The notes beneath the pieces are model-generated. The model had not been told where the DNA came from. It was given only the letters and a program-made list of their open reading frames with translations, and searched no databases. The position numbers and the translations under genes are program-made. From positions 1-48,454 of the forward strand of contig DAOOIV010000031.1 of the NCBI GenBank assembly GCA_035384605.1: 48,454 nucleotides of DNA. The letters are read 5' to 3'. This DNA is from Phycisphaerae bacterium. GTDB lineage: Bacteria > Planctomycetota > Phycisphaerae > UBA1845 > PWPN01. Shown here piece by piece: positions 16,369 to 26,048 of the stretch. Within the stretch, counting starts at the first letter, position 1, and every line of letters starts with the position of its first letter.

Positions 16369-18570
16369 ATGAAACTAAGGTCAAAGATCGTATCGTTGGG
16401 TGTCACGGGTGTTTTCTTAACGGCCGCCGTGCTGGTGGTTCTCGTGCTGGTGCAGAAAGGCCGGGTGAGAACTCAGTTGGTGGAGGAATTGGATAAGCAG
16501 GCTCGCAACGAGTGTGCCGCCGTCGCCAAGGGCGTGTATCAGATGTTGCGGGCCCAACAAGCGAGCCTGAATCTGAAGCTTGAAAGCGACCTCAAGGTGG
16601 CCGGCAGAGTGTTAAGGCAGGCAGGCGAGATCACGTTTGCCCCGGAGAAGGTTACCTGGGACGCGGTCAATCAGTTGACGAAGCAGCCGACGAAGGTCGA
16701 ACTACCCAAAATGATGGTTGGGCAGAACTGGCTGGGACAGAACTTTGACTCCAAGCAGCCCGCGCCCGTCGTCGACGAAGTCAAGTCGCTGGTGGGTGGG
16801 GCGTGCACGATATTTCAGCGGATGAACGAGGCCGGCGACATGCTGCGCGCCTGCACCAACGTGACTGCGGCAGATGGCAAGCGGGCGATCAGCACGTACA
16901 TTCCGGCGGTTGAGCCTGACGGCAAGCCCAATCCGGTGGTTACCACGGTGCTGCAAGGCAAGACATATGTCGGGCGGGCGTTTGTGGTCAATGCCTGGTT
17001 CCATACGGCTTATGAACCGATCTTCGATGCGAACAAGAACGTGATAGGCGCCCTGTTTGTCGGTGTTCCACAGGAAAGCGTCAAGGAGGTCCGCGACAGC
17101 ATCATGAAGACCGTTGTCGGCAAGACCGGCTATGTCTACATCCTTGGCGGCACGGGCGATCAAAAGGGCAAGTATATCGTTTCTCTGGGCGGCAAGAGAG
17201 ACGGTGAGAACATCTGGGAGGCCAAGGATGCGGACGGGCATTTGTTCATCCAGTCGATTATCAACAAGGCGCTGGTGCTGAAGGACGACAACTGCGATTT
17301 CGAGCGATATCCCTGGAAGAACGAGGGGGATGTTACGGCCCGGTACAAAATCGCGGCCATCAGTTACTTCCAGCCCTGGGACTGGGTCATTGGGGCAGGC
17401 GCTTATGAAGACGACTTTCAGGATGCCATTGCGAGTATGGACCGGGCCCTGATGTCCATGCTGTACTGGACGATCGGCGGGGCGGTGTTGACGTTCGTTC
17501 TGTGCGGGCTGCTGTCGGGCTTCTCGGCTCACCGGATCGTCACTCCGTTGCGGCGGGCAGCGGCGGCATTGCAGGACATTGCCCAAGGCGAAGGCGATCT
17601 GACCCGTCGTCTGGAGGTTCACACGAGCGACGAGGTTGGAGACGTGGCCAAGTGGTTCAACACGTTCGTGGAGAAGTTGCAGCGGATCATCGGCGAGATT
17701 GCGGTCAGCGCCAGGACGCTGGCCGGCTCATCGACGGAGCTGTCGGCCACGGCCACCCAGTTGGCCAGCGGTGCGGAAGAAACGACGGCGCAGTCGGCGA
17801 CGGTGGCCGCCGCCGCCGAGGAGATGGCGACCAACATGAACAACATGGCCGCGTCCACCGAGGAGATGTCGGCCAACGTCAAGACGGTTGCGGCAGCCAT
17901 CGAGGAGATGACCGCGAGCATCGGCGAAGTGGCCAGGAACGCGGAGCAGGCCGCGACGGTGGCCAGCCAGGCGGCGCAACTGGCCGCGGTGGGCAATGAG
18001 AACATCAGCCAATTGGGTACCGCCGCCGACGAGATCGGCAAGGTCATCGGGGTCATTCAGGATATTGCCGAGCAGACGAACCTGCTGGCCCTGAACGCGA
18101 CGATCGAGGCGGCCCGCGCTGGGGATGCCGGAAAAGGTTTTGCGGTCGTGGCCACCGAGGTCAAGGAACTGGCCAAGCAGACTGCGGAAGCCACGGAAGA
18201 CATTCGCAAGCGAATCGAAGGGATCCAGTCGTCCACCGGCAGTGCGGTGCAGTCGATCAATGAAATCAGCGGCGTGATCGCCAAGGTCAACGAGGTGTCG
18301 AGCACGATTGCCTCGGCGGTCGAGGAGCAGAGCACCACGACGAAGGAGATTGCCCAGAACATCGGCCAGACGGCCAGCGCGGCGGAGACGGTGTCGCAAG
18401 GAGTCGCTCAGTCTGCCGCGGTGAGCAAGGAGATCACCAAGAACATTGCGGGCGTGGACCAGGCCGCCAAGCAGACGGCGCAGGGTGCGGCGCAGACTCA
18501 GGCCGCAGGCAATGACCTGTCGAAGTTGGCCGAACAGTTGCAGGGCCTGGTGGGGCAGTTCAAGGTCTAG
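16369..18570 (+). CDS. Methyl-accepting chemotaxis protein with double-Cache sensor
   Basis: A 733-residue transmembrane chemoreceptor. TM1 is at about residues 9-30 (IVSLGVTGVFLTAAVLVVLVLV). The extracytoplasmic region (~30-360) has the layout of a Cache_3-Cache_2 sensor; the membrane-distal module contains the Cache_2-like GKTGYVYIL...GENIW...ISYFQPWDWVIGAGAYEDDF. TM2 is near 364-386, followed by a HAMP domain (TPLRRAAAALQDIAQGEGDLTRRLEVHTSDEVGDVAKWFN). The signalling hairpin tip DIAEQTNLLALNATIEAARAG is near 564, where the CheA/CheW contact lies. The ligand is unknown; Cache sensors usually bind small organic acids or amino acids. No C-terminal CheR/CheB tether pentapeptide is evident. The second receptor downstream has an almost identical signalling domain. 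Confidence 0.92.
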   Translation: MKLRSKIVSLGVTGVFLTAAVLVVLVLVQKGRVRTQLVEELDKQARNECAAVAKGVYQMLRAQQASLNLKLESDLKVAGRVLRQAGEITFAPEKVTWDAVNQLTKQPTKVELPKMMVGQNWLGQNFDSKQPAPVVDEVKSLVGGACTIFQRMNEAGDMLRACTNVTAADGKRAISTYIPAVEPDGKPNPVVTTVLQGKTYVGRAFVVNAWFHTAYEPIFDANKNVIGALFVGVPQESVKEVRDSIMKTVVGKTGYVYILGGTGDQKGKYIVSLGGKRDGENIWEAKDADGHLFIQSIINKALVLKDDNCDFERYPWKNEGDVTARYKIAAISYFQPWDWVIGAGAYEDDFQDAIASMDRALMSMLYWTIGGAVLTFVLCGLLSGFSAHRIVTPLRRAAAALQDIAQGEGDLTRRLEVHTSDEVGDVAKWFNTFVEKLQRIIGEIAVSARTLAGSSTELSATATQLASGAEETTAQSATVAAAAEEMATNMNNMAASTEEMSANVKTVAAAIEEMTASIGEVARNAEQAATVASQAAQLAAVGNENISQLGTAADEIGKVIGVIQDIAEQTNLLALNATIEAARAGDAGKGFAVVATEVKELAKQTAEATEDIRKRIEGIQSSTGSAVQSINEISGVIAKVNEVSSTIASAVEEQSTTTKEIAQNIGQTASAAETVSQGVAQSAAVSKEITKNIAGVDQAAKQTAQGAAQTQAAGNDLSKLAEQLQGLVGQFKV

Positions 18571-18624
18571 CGGGATCCGCTCGATCGGCCGGAGCAGGCC
18601 GTTTGGTCCAGACTGACCATATTG

Positions 18625-18658
18625 CAGGGGCCGTCCGAGTGATCGGGGGGCCCTGTTT
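18625..18658 (+). terminator. Possible rho-independent terminator after the first chemoreceptor
   Basis: CAGGGGCC (18625-18632) pairs with GGGCCCTG (18648-18655) through 7 of 8 positions and is followed by only TTT. The short T run makes it a weak candidate. The remaining gap to 19010 holds no recognised gene. Confidence 0.4.
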
Positions 18659-19010
18659 CATTGCTGAGGACGGCAAGCCATCGTTGGCAGCTACTGGTGA
18701 GACACAGTCTGAGATTCGGGTTGGTCAACAGTAGCGTACGTTATCGGGCCTCTTATCTCTACCATTTCAAGCAAGCACCACGGATTTGCCAAGCCCGCCA
18801 TCACAGGGTGCTCAAGTCAGAGAAGGTCTCAGTCGAACTACGGATGGGTCTCAGGGGAAACCCTGAGGCGAAAGGCACACTTCGTGGTTGTACTGCACAT
18901 CCTGGGTTGCCGTGTGCGGTCGTGCAAGGCTGATCGTGTGGGGGTTGGCTGCTGCCGCGATGTGTTCGGAATGCTGAGATCGGCCGGGCGACCAGATAGG
19001 GAGACTTGCG

Positions 19011-21434
19011 ATGCTCAAGAACGTGAAGATCGGAACCAAGCTGGTTGGCGGGTTTGTGCTTGTTGCTCTTCTGCTTGCAGGCATCTGGGGTACGGGCGTT
19101 TGGGGGCTCACGAAGGTGGGGCACGATCTGCGCGTAGTCAGCGATCAGTGTTTGCCGAGCGTTGACGGCCTGGGTACGGTCGCGAAGAGCCTCGAGTCCG
19201 TGCGTGTTGCTCAGCGGACGCTGCTGAGTACTCACCTGAGTGCGGAGGATTGGAAGAGGCAGATCGACAATATCAACAAGGCTAATGAGGGTTACGCGGC
19301 GTCCTGGAAGACCTATGAAAACCTGCCGAAGACCGCGGAAGAGGCGGAGCTGTGCAAGCAGTTTGCCGAGGCTGAAAAGGCATGGAGAGAATCGAGTGAG
19401 AGCTTTCTAAAAGCCGCTACCGATCTCAAAGCCAAGGACATCGGTGACCCAGCCGTTTTGCTTGCCAGCATTCAGCAATTCACGGGAGACCACTACAAAC
19501 TGGTTATGAACCTTCAGAGCCTGGTATACAACAACGAGGCGTTCGAGGGAGGGCACGATCCGGCGGCGTGCAATTTCGGCAAATGGATGGCTTCACTGAA
19601 GACTGCGAACCCGGAGCTCAAGAAGATACTTGCCGACGTGCAGGAGCATCACAACGCTTTTCACGGCTGCGTGGCGAAGATACGAGATCTTGTGGCCAAG
19701 GCCGATAAGGAAGGGGCGGCGAAGATTCTCCACGGCGAGATGGCGAATGCGATGAAGGAGGTTTTCGGCGAGTTCGCAAACATGCGGGCCGAAGCACAAA
19801 AAAGCGTTGATTTCTACAATACGATGCACGATCTCGCCATGGTTGAATGCCGAGCCAAGCAGGAGGCCGTGCTCAAGCCGCTGTCGAGGCTGATCGAGTT
19901 GAACAGCACAAGGGCCGAGGCGCAAAGCGCCCAAGGCAAAGCGAATTCGCGGTTGGCCATGGTTACATCGGGGGTGGGCGCCCTGATCGGCGTCGGCCTG
20001 ACGCTGGCCTTGGGCTTCAGCCTGACTCGCGGAATCACTCGCCCGCTCAAGCAGGCGGTAGGTTTGGCGAAGGGCATTTCGGAGGGTGATCTGACTCAGC
20101 GACTCAGCCTGAATCAGGAGGACGAGGTGGGTCAGTTGGTCACGGCGATGAACGGCATGGCGGCTCGGTTGTGTGAGATCATGCACGACATGAACGAGAA
20201 GGGAAGCATGTTGTCTTGCGCGGCTATCGAGCTCTCCGCCACCTCCACTCGGCTGGCCAGCGGAGCGGAGGAAACCACGGCGCAGTCGGCGACGGTGGCC
20301 GCTGCCGCGGAGGAGATGGCGACCAATATGAACAGCATGGCGGCTTCCGCGGAGGAGATGTCCAATAGCGTCAAGGCGGCGGCAAGCGCGGTGGAGGAGA
20401 TGACCGCCAGCATCGGCGAGGTGGCCAGGAACGCCGAGCAGGCCGCCACCGTGGCCGAGAATGCCGCGGTTCTCGCGAAAGCCAGCAATGAAAGTATCAG
20501 CAATCTGGGGGCCGCGGCAGACGAGATCGGCAAGGTCATTGAGGTCATTCAAGACATCGCGGACCAAACCAACCTTCTGGCTCTTAATGCGACGATTGAA
20601 GCGGCAAGGGCGGGCGAAGCCGGCAAGGGCTTTGCGGTGGTCGCCACCGAGGTCAAGGAACTGGCCAAGCAGACCGCGGAAGCCACGGAGGATATTCGCA
20701 GGCGGATCGAGGGCATCCAGTCGTCGACCGTCAGCACAGTCGAGTCGATCGGGCAGATCAGCGGCGTGATCGCCAAGGTGAACGAGGTTTCGCGGACGAT
20801 CGCGTCAGCGATGGAGGAGCAGAGCATCGCTACAAAGGAGATTGCCTCAAACGTGTCTCAGACGGCCGTAGCCTCGGGCAATGTGTCTGCAGGCGTGACG
20901 CAGTCGGCTGCCGCCAGCCGTGAGATTACCGAGAACATCGCGGGCGTGGATCTGGCGGCGAAACAGACCGCTGAAGGGGCGGCGCACACTCATGCGGCGG
21001 GAGCGCAACTTCAGAAGGTGGCCGAAGAGTTGCAGCGGCTTGTCGGACAATTCAACATCGGCCAGACCGAATTCAGCGCAGCCCCTATCAAGGCGGCCCA
21101 CAGTGAGTGGAAACGCAAACTGGCCGAGTTGCTAGCCGGACAAGCGTCGCTCGATCCGTCGGAGGTCACGGATCATCATAGTTGCCAGTTTGGGAAGTGG
21201 TATTTTGGCGAGGGGATGCAGCGATTCGGACATCTTTCTTCGTTCAAGAGCATCGACGCACAACACGCGGAAGTCCATCGAGTGGCCAAGGAGATCGCGC
21301 ATTCCTATAAGGAAGGACACAAGAACAAGGCGGCAGAACAGTTCCGCGAGTTTTACGCACTGACGGCCGAGTTGTTTGCCAAGCTTGACCGATTTGAAGA
21401 AGAGGCCAAGCGAGGGGCCGCCGTTTCGGTTTAG
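19011..21434 (+). CDS. Chemoreceptor with two CZB zinc-binding domains
   Basis: An 807-residue methyl-accepting chemotaxis protein. TM1 is at ~9-31 and TM2 at ~315-340, followed by HAMP (RPLKQAVGLAKGISEGDLTQRLSLNQEDEVGQLV). The signalling tip DIADQTNLLALNATIEAARAG is near 516. Two chemoreceptor zinc-binding (CZB) modules are visible. The first lies in the extracytoplasmic region: DHYKLVMNL, then HDPAACNFGKWM near 180, then EHHNAFH near 210. The second is at the cytoplasmic C terminus: AHSEWKRKL, then HHSCQFGKWYF near 721, then QHAEVH. Each has the full 3-His/1-Cys set. Cytoplasmic CZB domains are known to sense zinc or hypochlorite; an outside copy in the same chain is unusual. The ATG at 19011 has AGGGAG upstream. 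Confidence 0.9.
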   Translation: MLKNVKIGTKLVGGFVLVALLLAGIWGTGVWGLTKVGHDLRVVSDQCLPSVDGLGTVAKSLESVRVAQRTLLSTHLSAEDWKRQIDNINKANEGYAASWKTYENLPKTAEEAELCKQFAEAEKAWRESSESFLKAATDLKAKDIGDPAVLLASIQQFTGDHYKLVMNLQSLVYNNEAFEGGHDPAACNFGKWMASLKTANPELKKILADVQEHHNAFHGCVAKIRDLVAKADKEGAAKILHGEMANAMKEVFGEFANMRAEAQKSVDFYNTMHDLAMVECRAKQEAVLKPLSRLIELNSTRAEAQSAQGKANSRLAMVTSGVGALIGVGLTLALGFSLTRGITRPLKQAVGLAKGISEGDLTQRLSLNQEDEVGQLVTAMNGMAARLCEIMHDMNEKGSMLSCAAIELSATSTRLASGAEETTAQSATVAAAAEEMATNMNSMAASAEEMSNSVKAAASAVEEMTASIGEVARNAEQAATVAENAAVLAKASNESISNLGAAADEIGKVIEVIQDIADQTNLLALNATIEAARAGEAGKGFAVVATEVKELAKQTAEATEDIRRRIEGIQSSTVSTVESIGQISGVIAKVNEVSRTIASAMEEQSIATKEIASNVSQTAVASGNVSAGVTQSAAASREITENIAGVDLAAKQTAEGAAHTHAAGAQLQKVAEELQRLVGQFNIGQTEFSAAPIKAAHSEWKRKLAELLAGQASLDPSEVTDHHSCQFGKWYFGEGMQRFGHLSSFKSIDAQHAEVHRVAKEIAHSYKEGHKNKAAEQFREFYALTAELFAKLDRFEEEAKRGAAVSV

Positions 21435-21678
21435 GGGGCTCGGCCGGAACGGGGCCGGCCTGCAGGCGGTCCATTGGACCGGCAAGACGCCTGTCCCGCA
21501 CAAGGTTCCGTATGAGTCCATCAGTATCCTCTTGCAGCAGACGCAGGCCAGGGCCACTCGCCTCTTGGCTGCGATGGCCGCGCCTTGTGAGATGCACCCT
21601 TCCCGGTTGTGGCGTCGTGCCTGGAATGACGCTACACTACGAAGCAGTGTGCGGCGCACGCGGCGGCGGCAGCCGGCG

Positions 21679-22752
21679 GTGGTGCGGGCGGTCCGGTACG
21701 CCAACGTATTCGGATTAACGACCTGGGATTGGCGTCCACGATTGACTCACAACAGCCTACAAAACGCGTGTTGGGGTTTTTGTGCGGGCATACTGCCCGA
21801 CGTTTCCCGTTCGTTTGCCCTGATCATTCCGCAATGTCCTGAGCCGCTGGATCGGGCGATGTGCGTTGCGTACCTGATCTGTCGGCTGGCGGACACCGTC
21901 GAGGACGAAGCGGCTCTGACGGACGAGCAGCGGGCGTTGTTGTATGACATTCTGTTGGCGGCGGTCGACGCTCCGGACGAGCCGGCTCTGGCGGAGGAAT
22001 TCCGTCGTCGGTGGCCGGCCATCCCTGCCGATGAATATGGCCGGCTGGTGGAGGGTACGCCTCTTGTCCTGGCGGCATATGCGACTTTGCCGGCGGAGCT
22101 GCGCGGTCCGATTCGCACGTGCGTGCATGACATGATCGGCGGCATGAGGTCGATGGGAGTAGTGGAATACCGCAATGGGGTGGGCTTCGTCTGCCGGGAC
22201 ATGGCCGACCTCGAGAGGTATTGCCACCACGTCGCGGGGACGGTCGGCATCATGTCCACCGCTCTCTTCGAGGAGCGCCTACGGCAAGGAGGGTTCGCAG
22301 CGGATGCGGAATGGCGCGAGGATGGGCGCCGTTTGGGGCTGGGGCTGCAGATGACCAATATCATCAAAGACTGCCGTGTCGACGCCGAGCGAAAGGTCAG
22401 CTTCATTCCTGCGGACTTCGTGGATTGGGCGGGATCGGCCTATCGTTTGGCCCCGCGGCGGAAGGCGGAGTTGTTCGGTTGCTGTATCGGGCACCTCGAC
22501 GCGGGCCTTCGGTACACGCTGGCGGTTCCGACGGCCGAGAGCGGTATTCGCATTTTTCTGTTGGGTTCGTTGCTGCCGGCCATTGCGACGCTGGAGGTCG
22601 CAGCACCGGGAACCGAAACCCATCCCAGGATCGACCGGGCAAAGATGGGGGAGATTGTCGCTCTCATTACCAGTCAGACCGCCGAGAACCAGGCGTTGCG
22701 TAACTGGTACACGGCCCACCGCAAGCGAACGCTGAATCTGTTGTTTGCGTGA
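21679..22752 (+). CDS. Squalene/phytoene synthase family protein
   Basis: Head-to-head isoprenyl diphosphate synthase of about 357 residues. The motif set is closer to squalene synthase than to phytoene synthase: SRSFALIIPQC, the first Asp-rich motif DTVEDE, YCHHVAGTVG, and the second acidic region LQMTNIIKDCRVDAERKVSFIPADFV. The second motif lacks the usual final DxxxD spacing (NIIKDCRVDAE). The start is uncertain. GTG at 21679 (or 21682) places about 20 residues before the conserved LTHNSLQNACWGF block, as in the family. The open frame continues up to 21376, overlapping the chemoreceptor, with ATGs at 21574 and 21592 and a GTG at 21649. A hopanoid or carotenoid role is plausible, but no partner gene is adjacent. 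Confidence 0.8.
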   Translation: MVRAVRYANVFGLTTWDWRPRLTHNSLQNACWGFCAGILPDVSRSFALIIPQCPEPLDRAMCVAYLICRLADTVEDEAALTDEQRALLYDILLAAVDAPDEPALAEEFRRRWPAIPADEYGRLVEGTPLVLAAYATLPAELRGPIRTCVHDMIGGMRSMGVVEYRNGVGFVCRDMADLERYCHHVAGTVGIMSTALFEERLRQGGFAADAEWREDGRRLGLGLQMTNIIKDCRVDAERKVSFIPADFVDWAGSAYRLAPRRKAELFGCCIGHLDAGLRYTLAVPTAESGIRIFLLGSLLPAIATLEVAAPGTETHPRIDRAKMGEIVALITSQTAENQALRNWYTAHRKRTLNLLFA

Positions 22753-22852
22753 CATCGGCCCGGCAATGGGTAGAATGTCTTCCGTCAGTGGGCGTGGTAT
22801 CGGACGGCGGGGTGGAGGATGTCGCATTGTGTCGTGACGAATGGAGGCAGAC

Positions 22853-24139
22853 ATGCAACGCATCGGTAAATTCACGCGACGTGATTTTCTGGCCGAGTCA
22901 TCGAAGACGGCCGCAGCCTTGAGCGTGGGTTCGCTGTTCCTGGGGCAGACGGCTGCCTCGGCGGCCCGAACCTTCGGGGCCAATGAAACGATCCGGGTCG
23001 GCGTCATCGGGGCCGGCGGACAGGGCACGAGCGACTGCGCGGCGGTTTGCGGGGCGGATAACGTGGTATGCGTAGCGCTTTGCGACGTAGCCGAATTCCG
23101 TCTGGCCGAGGCAACCGCCCGGATCACCAAGGCGATGGAAAGCAAGGGGCACAAGAACGTCAAGATAGACCACTACGCGGACTACCGGCAGTTGCTTGAT
23201 CGCGGGGACATCGATGCGGTCATCATTGCGACGCCGGATCATTGGCACCGCCTGCCGTTTCTGGCTTCGGTGGAGGCGGGCAAGCACATCTACCAGGAGA
23301 AGCCCTTCTCGTTCACCTATGAGCAGGGGATGGAGATGGTGGCCGCCGCGGAGAAGAAGCCCGAATTGGTCATTCAGATCGGCACGCAGCGGCGAAGCGA
23401 CTACAACAACGCCAAGGCCAAGCAACTCCTCGATGACGGTGTGATCGGTGAGGTCAAGTTCGTGCGGGCCAAGGACTGCCGGAACTTCGTGACCGGCCGC
23501 GATCCGTTTGCGCCTCGCGACGTCCAGGGCAAGATTGACTGGGACAAGTTCCAGGAGCCATGCAACCATAAGGTGCCTTACGACCCGTGGCGGTACTTCG
23601 CGTGGCGATGGTTCTGGGATTACGCCGGCGGCCTGGTCACGGACGTCGGCGTCCATGTCATTGATATTGTTCACTACTATATGGACAACCCCGTTCCCAG
23701 GAGCGCGGTATGCAACGGCGGGGTGTACGGGCTCGATTACTGGGAGACGCCCGACGTGGTTAACGCCGTCTGGGAATATGACGGCTTCTCGCTGAATTTC
23801 GTGAGCAATTTCACCAACGGTTTTGAGGGCGACGGCCTGACGCTGTTCGGCACGAAGGGAACCATCGACATTCGCGGTTCACATATCCGCGTGTATTCCG
23901 AAGGCCAAGCCGACAAGCCCATTCATGAATTCGCCAAGGAAGGGCCGGCTCACCAGCACAACTGGGTGGAGTGCATGCGGACCGGTAAGAAACCCAACGC
24001 CCCCGTCCAACTCGGCTTCAGCTCGCTGCTGCCGTCACACATGGCGAACATCGCTTACCGGAGCGGCCGGAAGGTTGCCTGGGACCCGCAGGCCAGGAAG
24101 ATCGTTCCCTGGGAGCCGTCCTCCAGGAAACAATCGTGA
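22853..24139 (+). CDS. Tat-exported Gfo/Idh/MocA family oxidoreductase
   Basis: A 428-residue NAD(P)-dependent sugar-type oxidoreductase. The ATG at 22853 has a strong ribosome-binding site GGAGG five bases upstream, better than the ATG at 22841 in which that site is embedded. The twin-arginine signal KFTRRDFLAESSKTAAALSVGSLFL is followed by the Rossmann motif VGVIGAGGQG near residue 50. DAVIIATPDHWHRLPFLASVEAGKHIYQEKPFSFT contains the EKP motif, and DVGVHVIDIVHYY the family's DxxxH region. Export of a Gfo/Idh/MocA enzyme through Tat, with its cofactor bound, is a common planctomycete arrangement. Its TGA overlaps the GTG start of the next gene (GTGA, 24136-24139), so the two are probably translationally coupled. 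The substrate is unknown. Confidence 0.9.
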   Translation: MQRIGKFTRRDFLAESSKTAAALSVGSLFLGQTAASAARTFGANETIRVGVIGAGGQGTSDCAAVCGADNVVCVALCDVAEFRLAEATARITKAMESKGHKNVKIDHYADYRQLLDRGDIDAVIIATPDHWHRLPFLASVEAGKHIYQEKPFSFTYEQGMEMVAAAEKKPELVIQIGTQRRSDYNNAKAKQLLDDGVIGEVKFVRAKDCRNFVTGRDPFAPRDVQGKIDWDKFQEPCNHKVPYDPWRYFAWRWFWDYAGGLVTDVGVHVIDIVHYYMDNPVPRSAVCNGGVYGLDYWETPDVVNAVWEYDGFSLNFVSNFTNGFEGDGLTLFGTKGTIDIRGSHIRVYSEGQADKPIHEFAKEGPAHQHNWVECMRTGKKPNAPVQLGFSSLLPSHMANIAYRSGRKVAWDPQARKIVPWEPSSRKQS

Positions 24140-25917
24140 CAGGTCTTCCCAGGCGGTCGGCGGAACACCCGTTGATGATCGGTGTACCTCGAACATTCGC
24201 GGCGACTCGGACAACCGGGCTTGCGGCTGCAGGGCCGGTTCCAGTTCGAGCCGTCTCAAGCCTCTCCGGTTGCGACAAGCGTTCCGCTGAGCCGGACGGT
24301 GGTCGTGGCGTTCGCCCTGGGGTTGCGGCGGTTATCGGGGTTGCCTTCACGTTTGTGCTGCCGGGATTGCTGTCAGGCTGCGCTTCCCTGGATGTACGGC
24401 TTGCAGAGTCGGTCGAACGTCCGCCGCGGTCCGTCGTCGTTTTTTTCCCTGACGGCATGGACGTGCAGCGTATGGACGAACTTGTTGCCGAGGGGCGACT
24501 ACCCAACATTCGTGAGCGGTTCATCGAGAACGGCGTCCGGGTGCGGCATGCATTCAGCAGCCTGCCCACAAGCACCTATCCCAACTGCTCATCACTGTTG
24601 ACTGGTCGATTCCCAGGCCATCACCAGATTCCGGGTAATTTCTGGTTTGACCGGCGAACGATGGAGTGCCGGGACTACATGACGCTCGGGACCTGCCGCA
24701 CGGTCAACCATCATCTGGCGGTGCCGACGTTGTATGACTGGCTAGGCGATCATTTTACCGTCAGTATCGCCCACCACACCTACCGGGGCGTGACGGAGTC
24801 GATCGACGGAGCGGAGGGCTTCTTCTGGGCATGGGCCCTGGGCCACTACAGGATGGCGGATTCCCGGGTGAGCATCGCGATGAAGGAAGTGATTCGCAGG
24901 GCCAATCGCGTCGGGCGATGGCCGTCGGTGGTCATGACTTATTACCCGGGTGTTGACGAGATTGGCCATCGGTTCGGTACGTACTCGTCCCGCTACGCGG
25001 AGGCCCTCATCAATGTCGATCGCATCGTGGGTGAGATCACCGCTCTGCTGGAGAAATCGGGACTGACGGAGTCAACCTACTGCATTCTGATGGCCGACCA
25101 TGGAATGGTGCCGGCCAGGCAATCGATCGATGTTCTCGACTGGATGGGCAGGGTACGAAAGGTACGCATTCGGCGGCGTTCGATTGAGGCGACGGCGTAC
25201 GTCGATCGATGGGAGCAGATGTTGAACTACGACGCCGTCGGAGGGGTCGATGCGGGTCGTGTCGCAATGGTCCACCTGCGCGGTCGGCGCGGGTGGGGCC
25301 ATCGACCCGCGCCGCAGGAGGTGCTGGATTTCGCCAACGCGCAGCCGCCTTTGTATGAACTGCCGGCGATCCAGATGGTGTTTTTGCGCGACGGCCCGAA
25401 CCGGGTGCGAGCCTTGTCGAAAAACGGCACGTTGGCAGTGGAGCGACGATTAGCGGGGAATGAAAAGCAGTACCGGTTGAGCGTGTATGAGGGGGATCCG
25501 CTCGAGTATCTGGGCGAGGCATCTCTTGCCGAGTTTGTCCGGGCGGGATGGCATTCTTCTGGCGATTGGCTGGCGGCCACGGCCACGTCGCGATTCCCGG
25601 ACTTCGTTCCGCAAGTGGTGGAGATGTTCGACTCGCCGCGAACCGGCGACATGGTGATCATGTCGGCTGACGACTGGTTGTTGTACCGGCGCGGGGAGGT
25701 GGCGGGTCACGGTTCGTGCCTGGCCCGGGACATGCGAATTCCGCTCTTCTTTGCCGGCCCGGATCTGCCCAAAGGCGGCCGGATCGACCATGCGCGTCTG
25801 GTTGATATAGCGCCGACCATTCTTGGATTGCTGGGTGAATCCCGGCGTCTGGAAGGCGTTTCGGACATCGACGGAATCAATCTGGCCGATGAATTGCGCC
25901 GAGCCGCCGCGCCGTAG
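24136..25917 (+). CDS. Lipoprotein type I phosphodiesterase/nucleotide pyrophosphatase-like protein
   Basis: Alkaline-phosphatase-superfamily hydrolase of 593 residues if it starts at the GTG overlapping the upstream stop (AGGA at 7-base spacing). The ATG at 24175 is an alternative. A lipobox-like FVLPGLLSGCAS near residue 80 suggests lipidation, but the 80-residue stretch before it is unusually long. Metal and nucleophile motifs are present: VVVFFPDGMD near 100, SSLPTSTYPNCSSLLTGRFPGHH (nucleophile Thr/Ser) near 145, TYYPGVDEIGHRFG near 275, CILMADHGM near 317, and a late GHGSC block. It probably hydrolyses a phosphodiester or pyrophosphate outside the cytoplasm; the substrate is not readable from sequence. 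Confidence 0.8.
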   Translation: MTGLPRRSAEHPLMIGVPRTFAATRTTGLAAAGPVPVRAVSSLSGCDKRSAEPDGGRGVRPGVAAVIGVAFTFVLPGLLSGCASLDVRLAESVERPPRSVVVFFPDGMDVQRMDELVAEGRLPNIRERFIENGVRVRHAFSSLPTSTYPNCSSLLTGRFPGHHQIPGNFWFDRRTMECRDYMTLGTCRTVNHHLAVPTLYDWLGDHFTVSIAHHTYRGVTESIDGAEGFFWAWALGHYRMADSRVSIAMKEVIRRANRVGRWPSVVMTYYPGVDEIGHRFGTYSSRYAEALINVDRIVGEITALLEKSGLTESTYCILMADHGMVPARQSIDVLDWMGRVRKVRIRRRSIEATAYVDRWEQMLNYDAVGGVDAGRVAMVHLRGRRGWGHRPAPQEVLDFANAQPPLYELPAIQMVFLRDGPNRVRALSKNGTLAVERRLAGNEKQYRLSVYEGDPLEYLGEASLAEFVRAGWHSSGDWLAATATSRFPDFVPQVVEMFDSPRTGDMVIMSADDWLLYRRGEVAGHGSCLARDMRIPLFFAGPDLPKGGRIDHARLVDIAPTILGLLGESRRLEGVSDIDGINLADELRRAAAP

Positions 25918-26048
25918 CCAGGGACTTCGGCTCAGGACGAAAACGGCCGGCATCCAACCAGATTGCAGATCCGGGGCCTGTGGATAGACCTTCGTTCTTC
26001 GCAAGCAGTACTTGGTGGGCTTGTCGTTTTGTCGTTCGCGGACGGCCG

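Noticed and set aside
24220..24280. SSLSGC in the phosphodiesterase N terminus as the lipobox
   Set aside because: No hydrophobic stretch precedes it; the later LPGLLSGC follows a proper hydrophobic segment.
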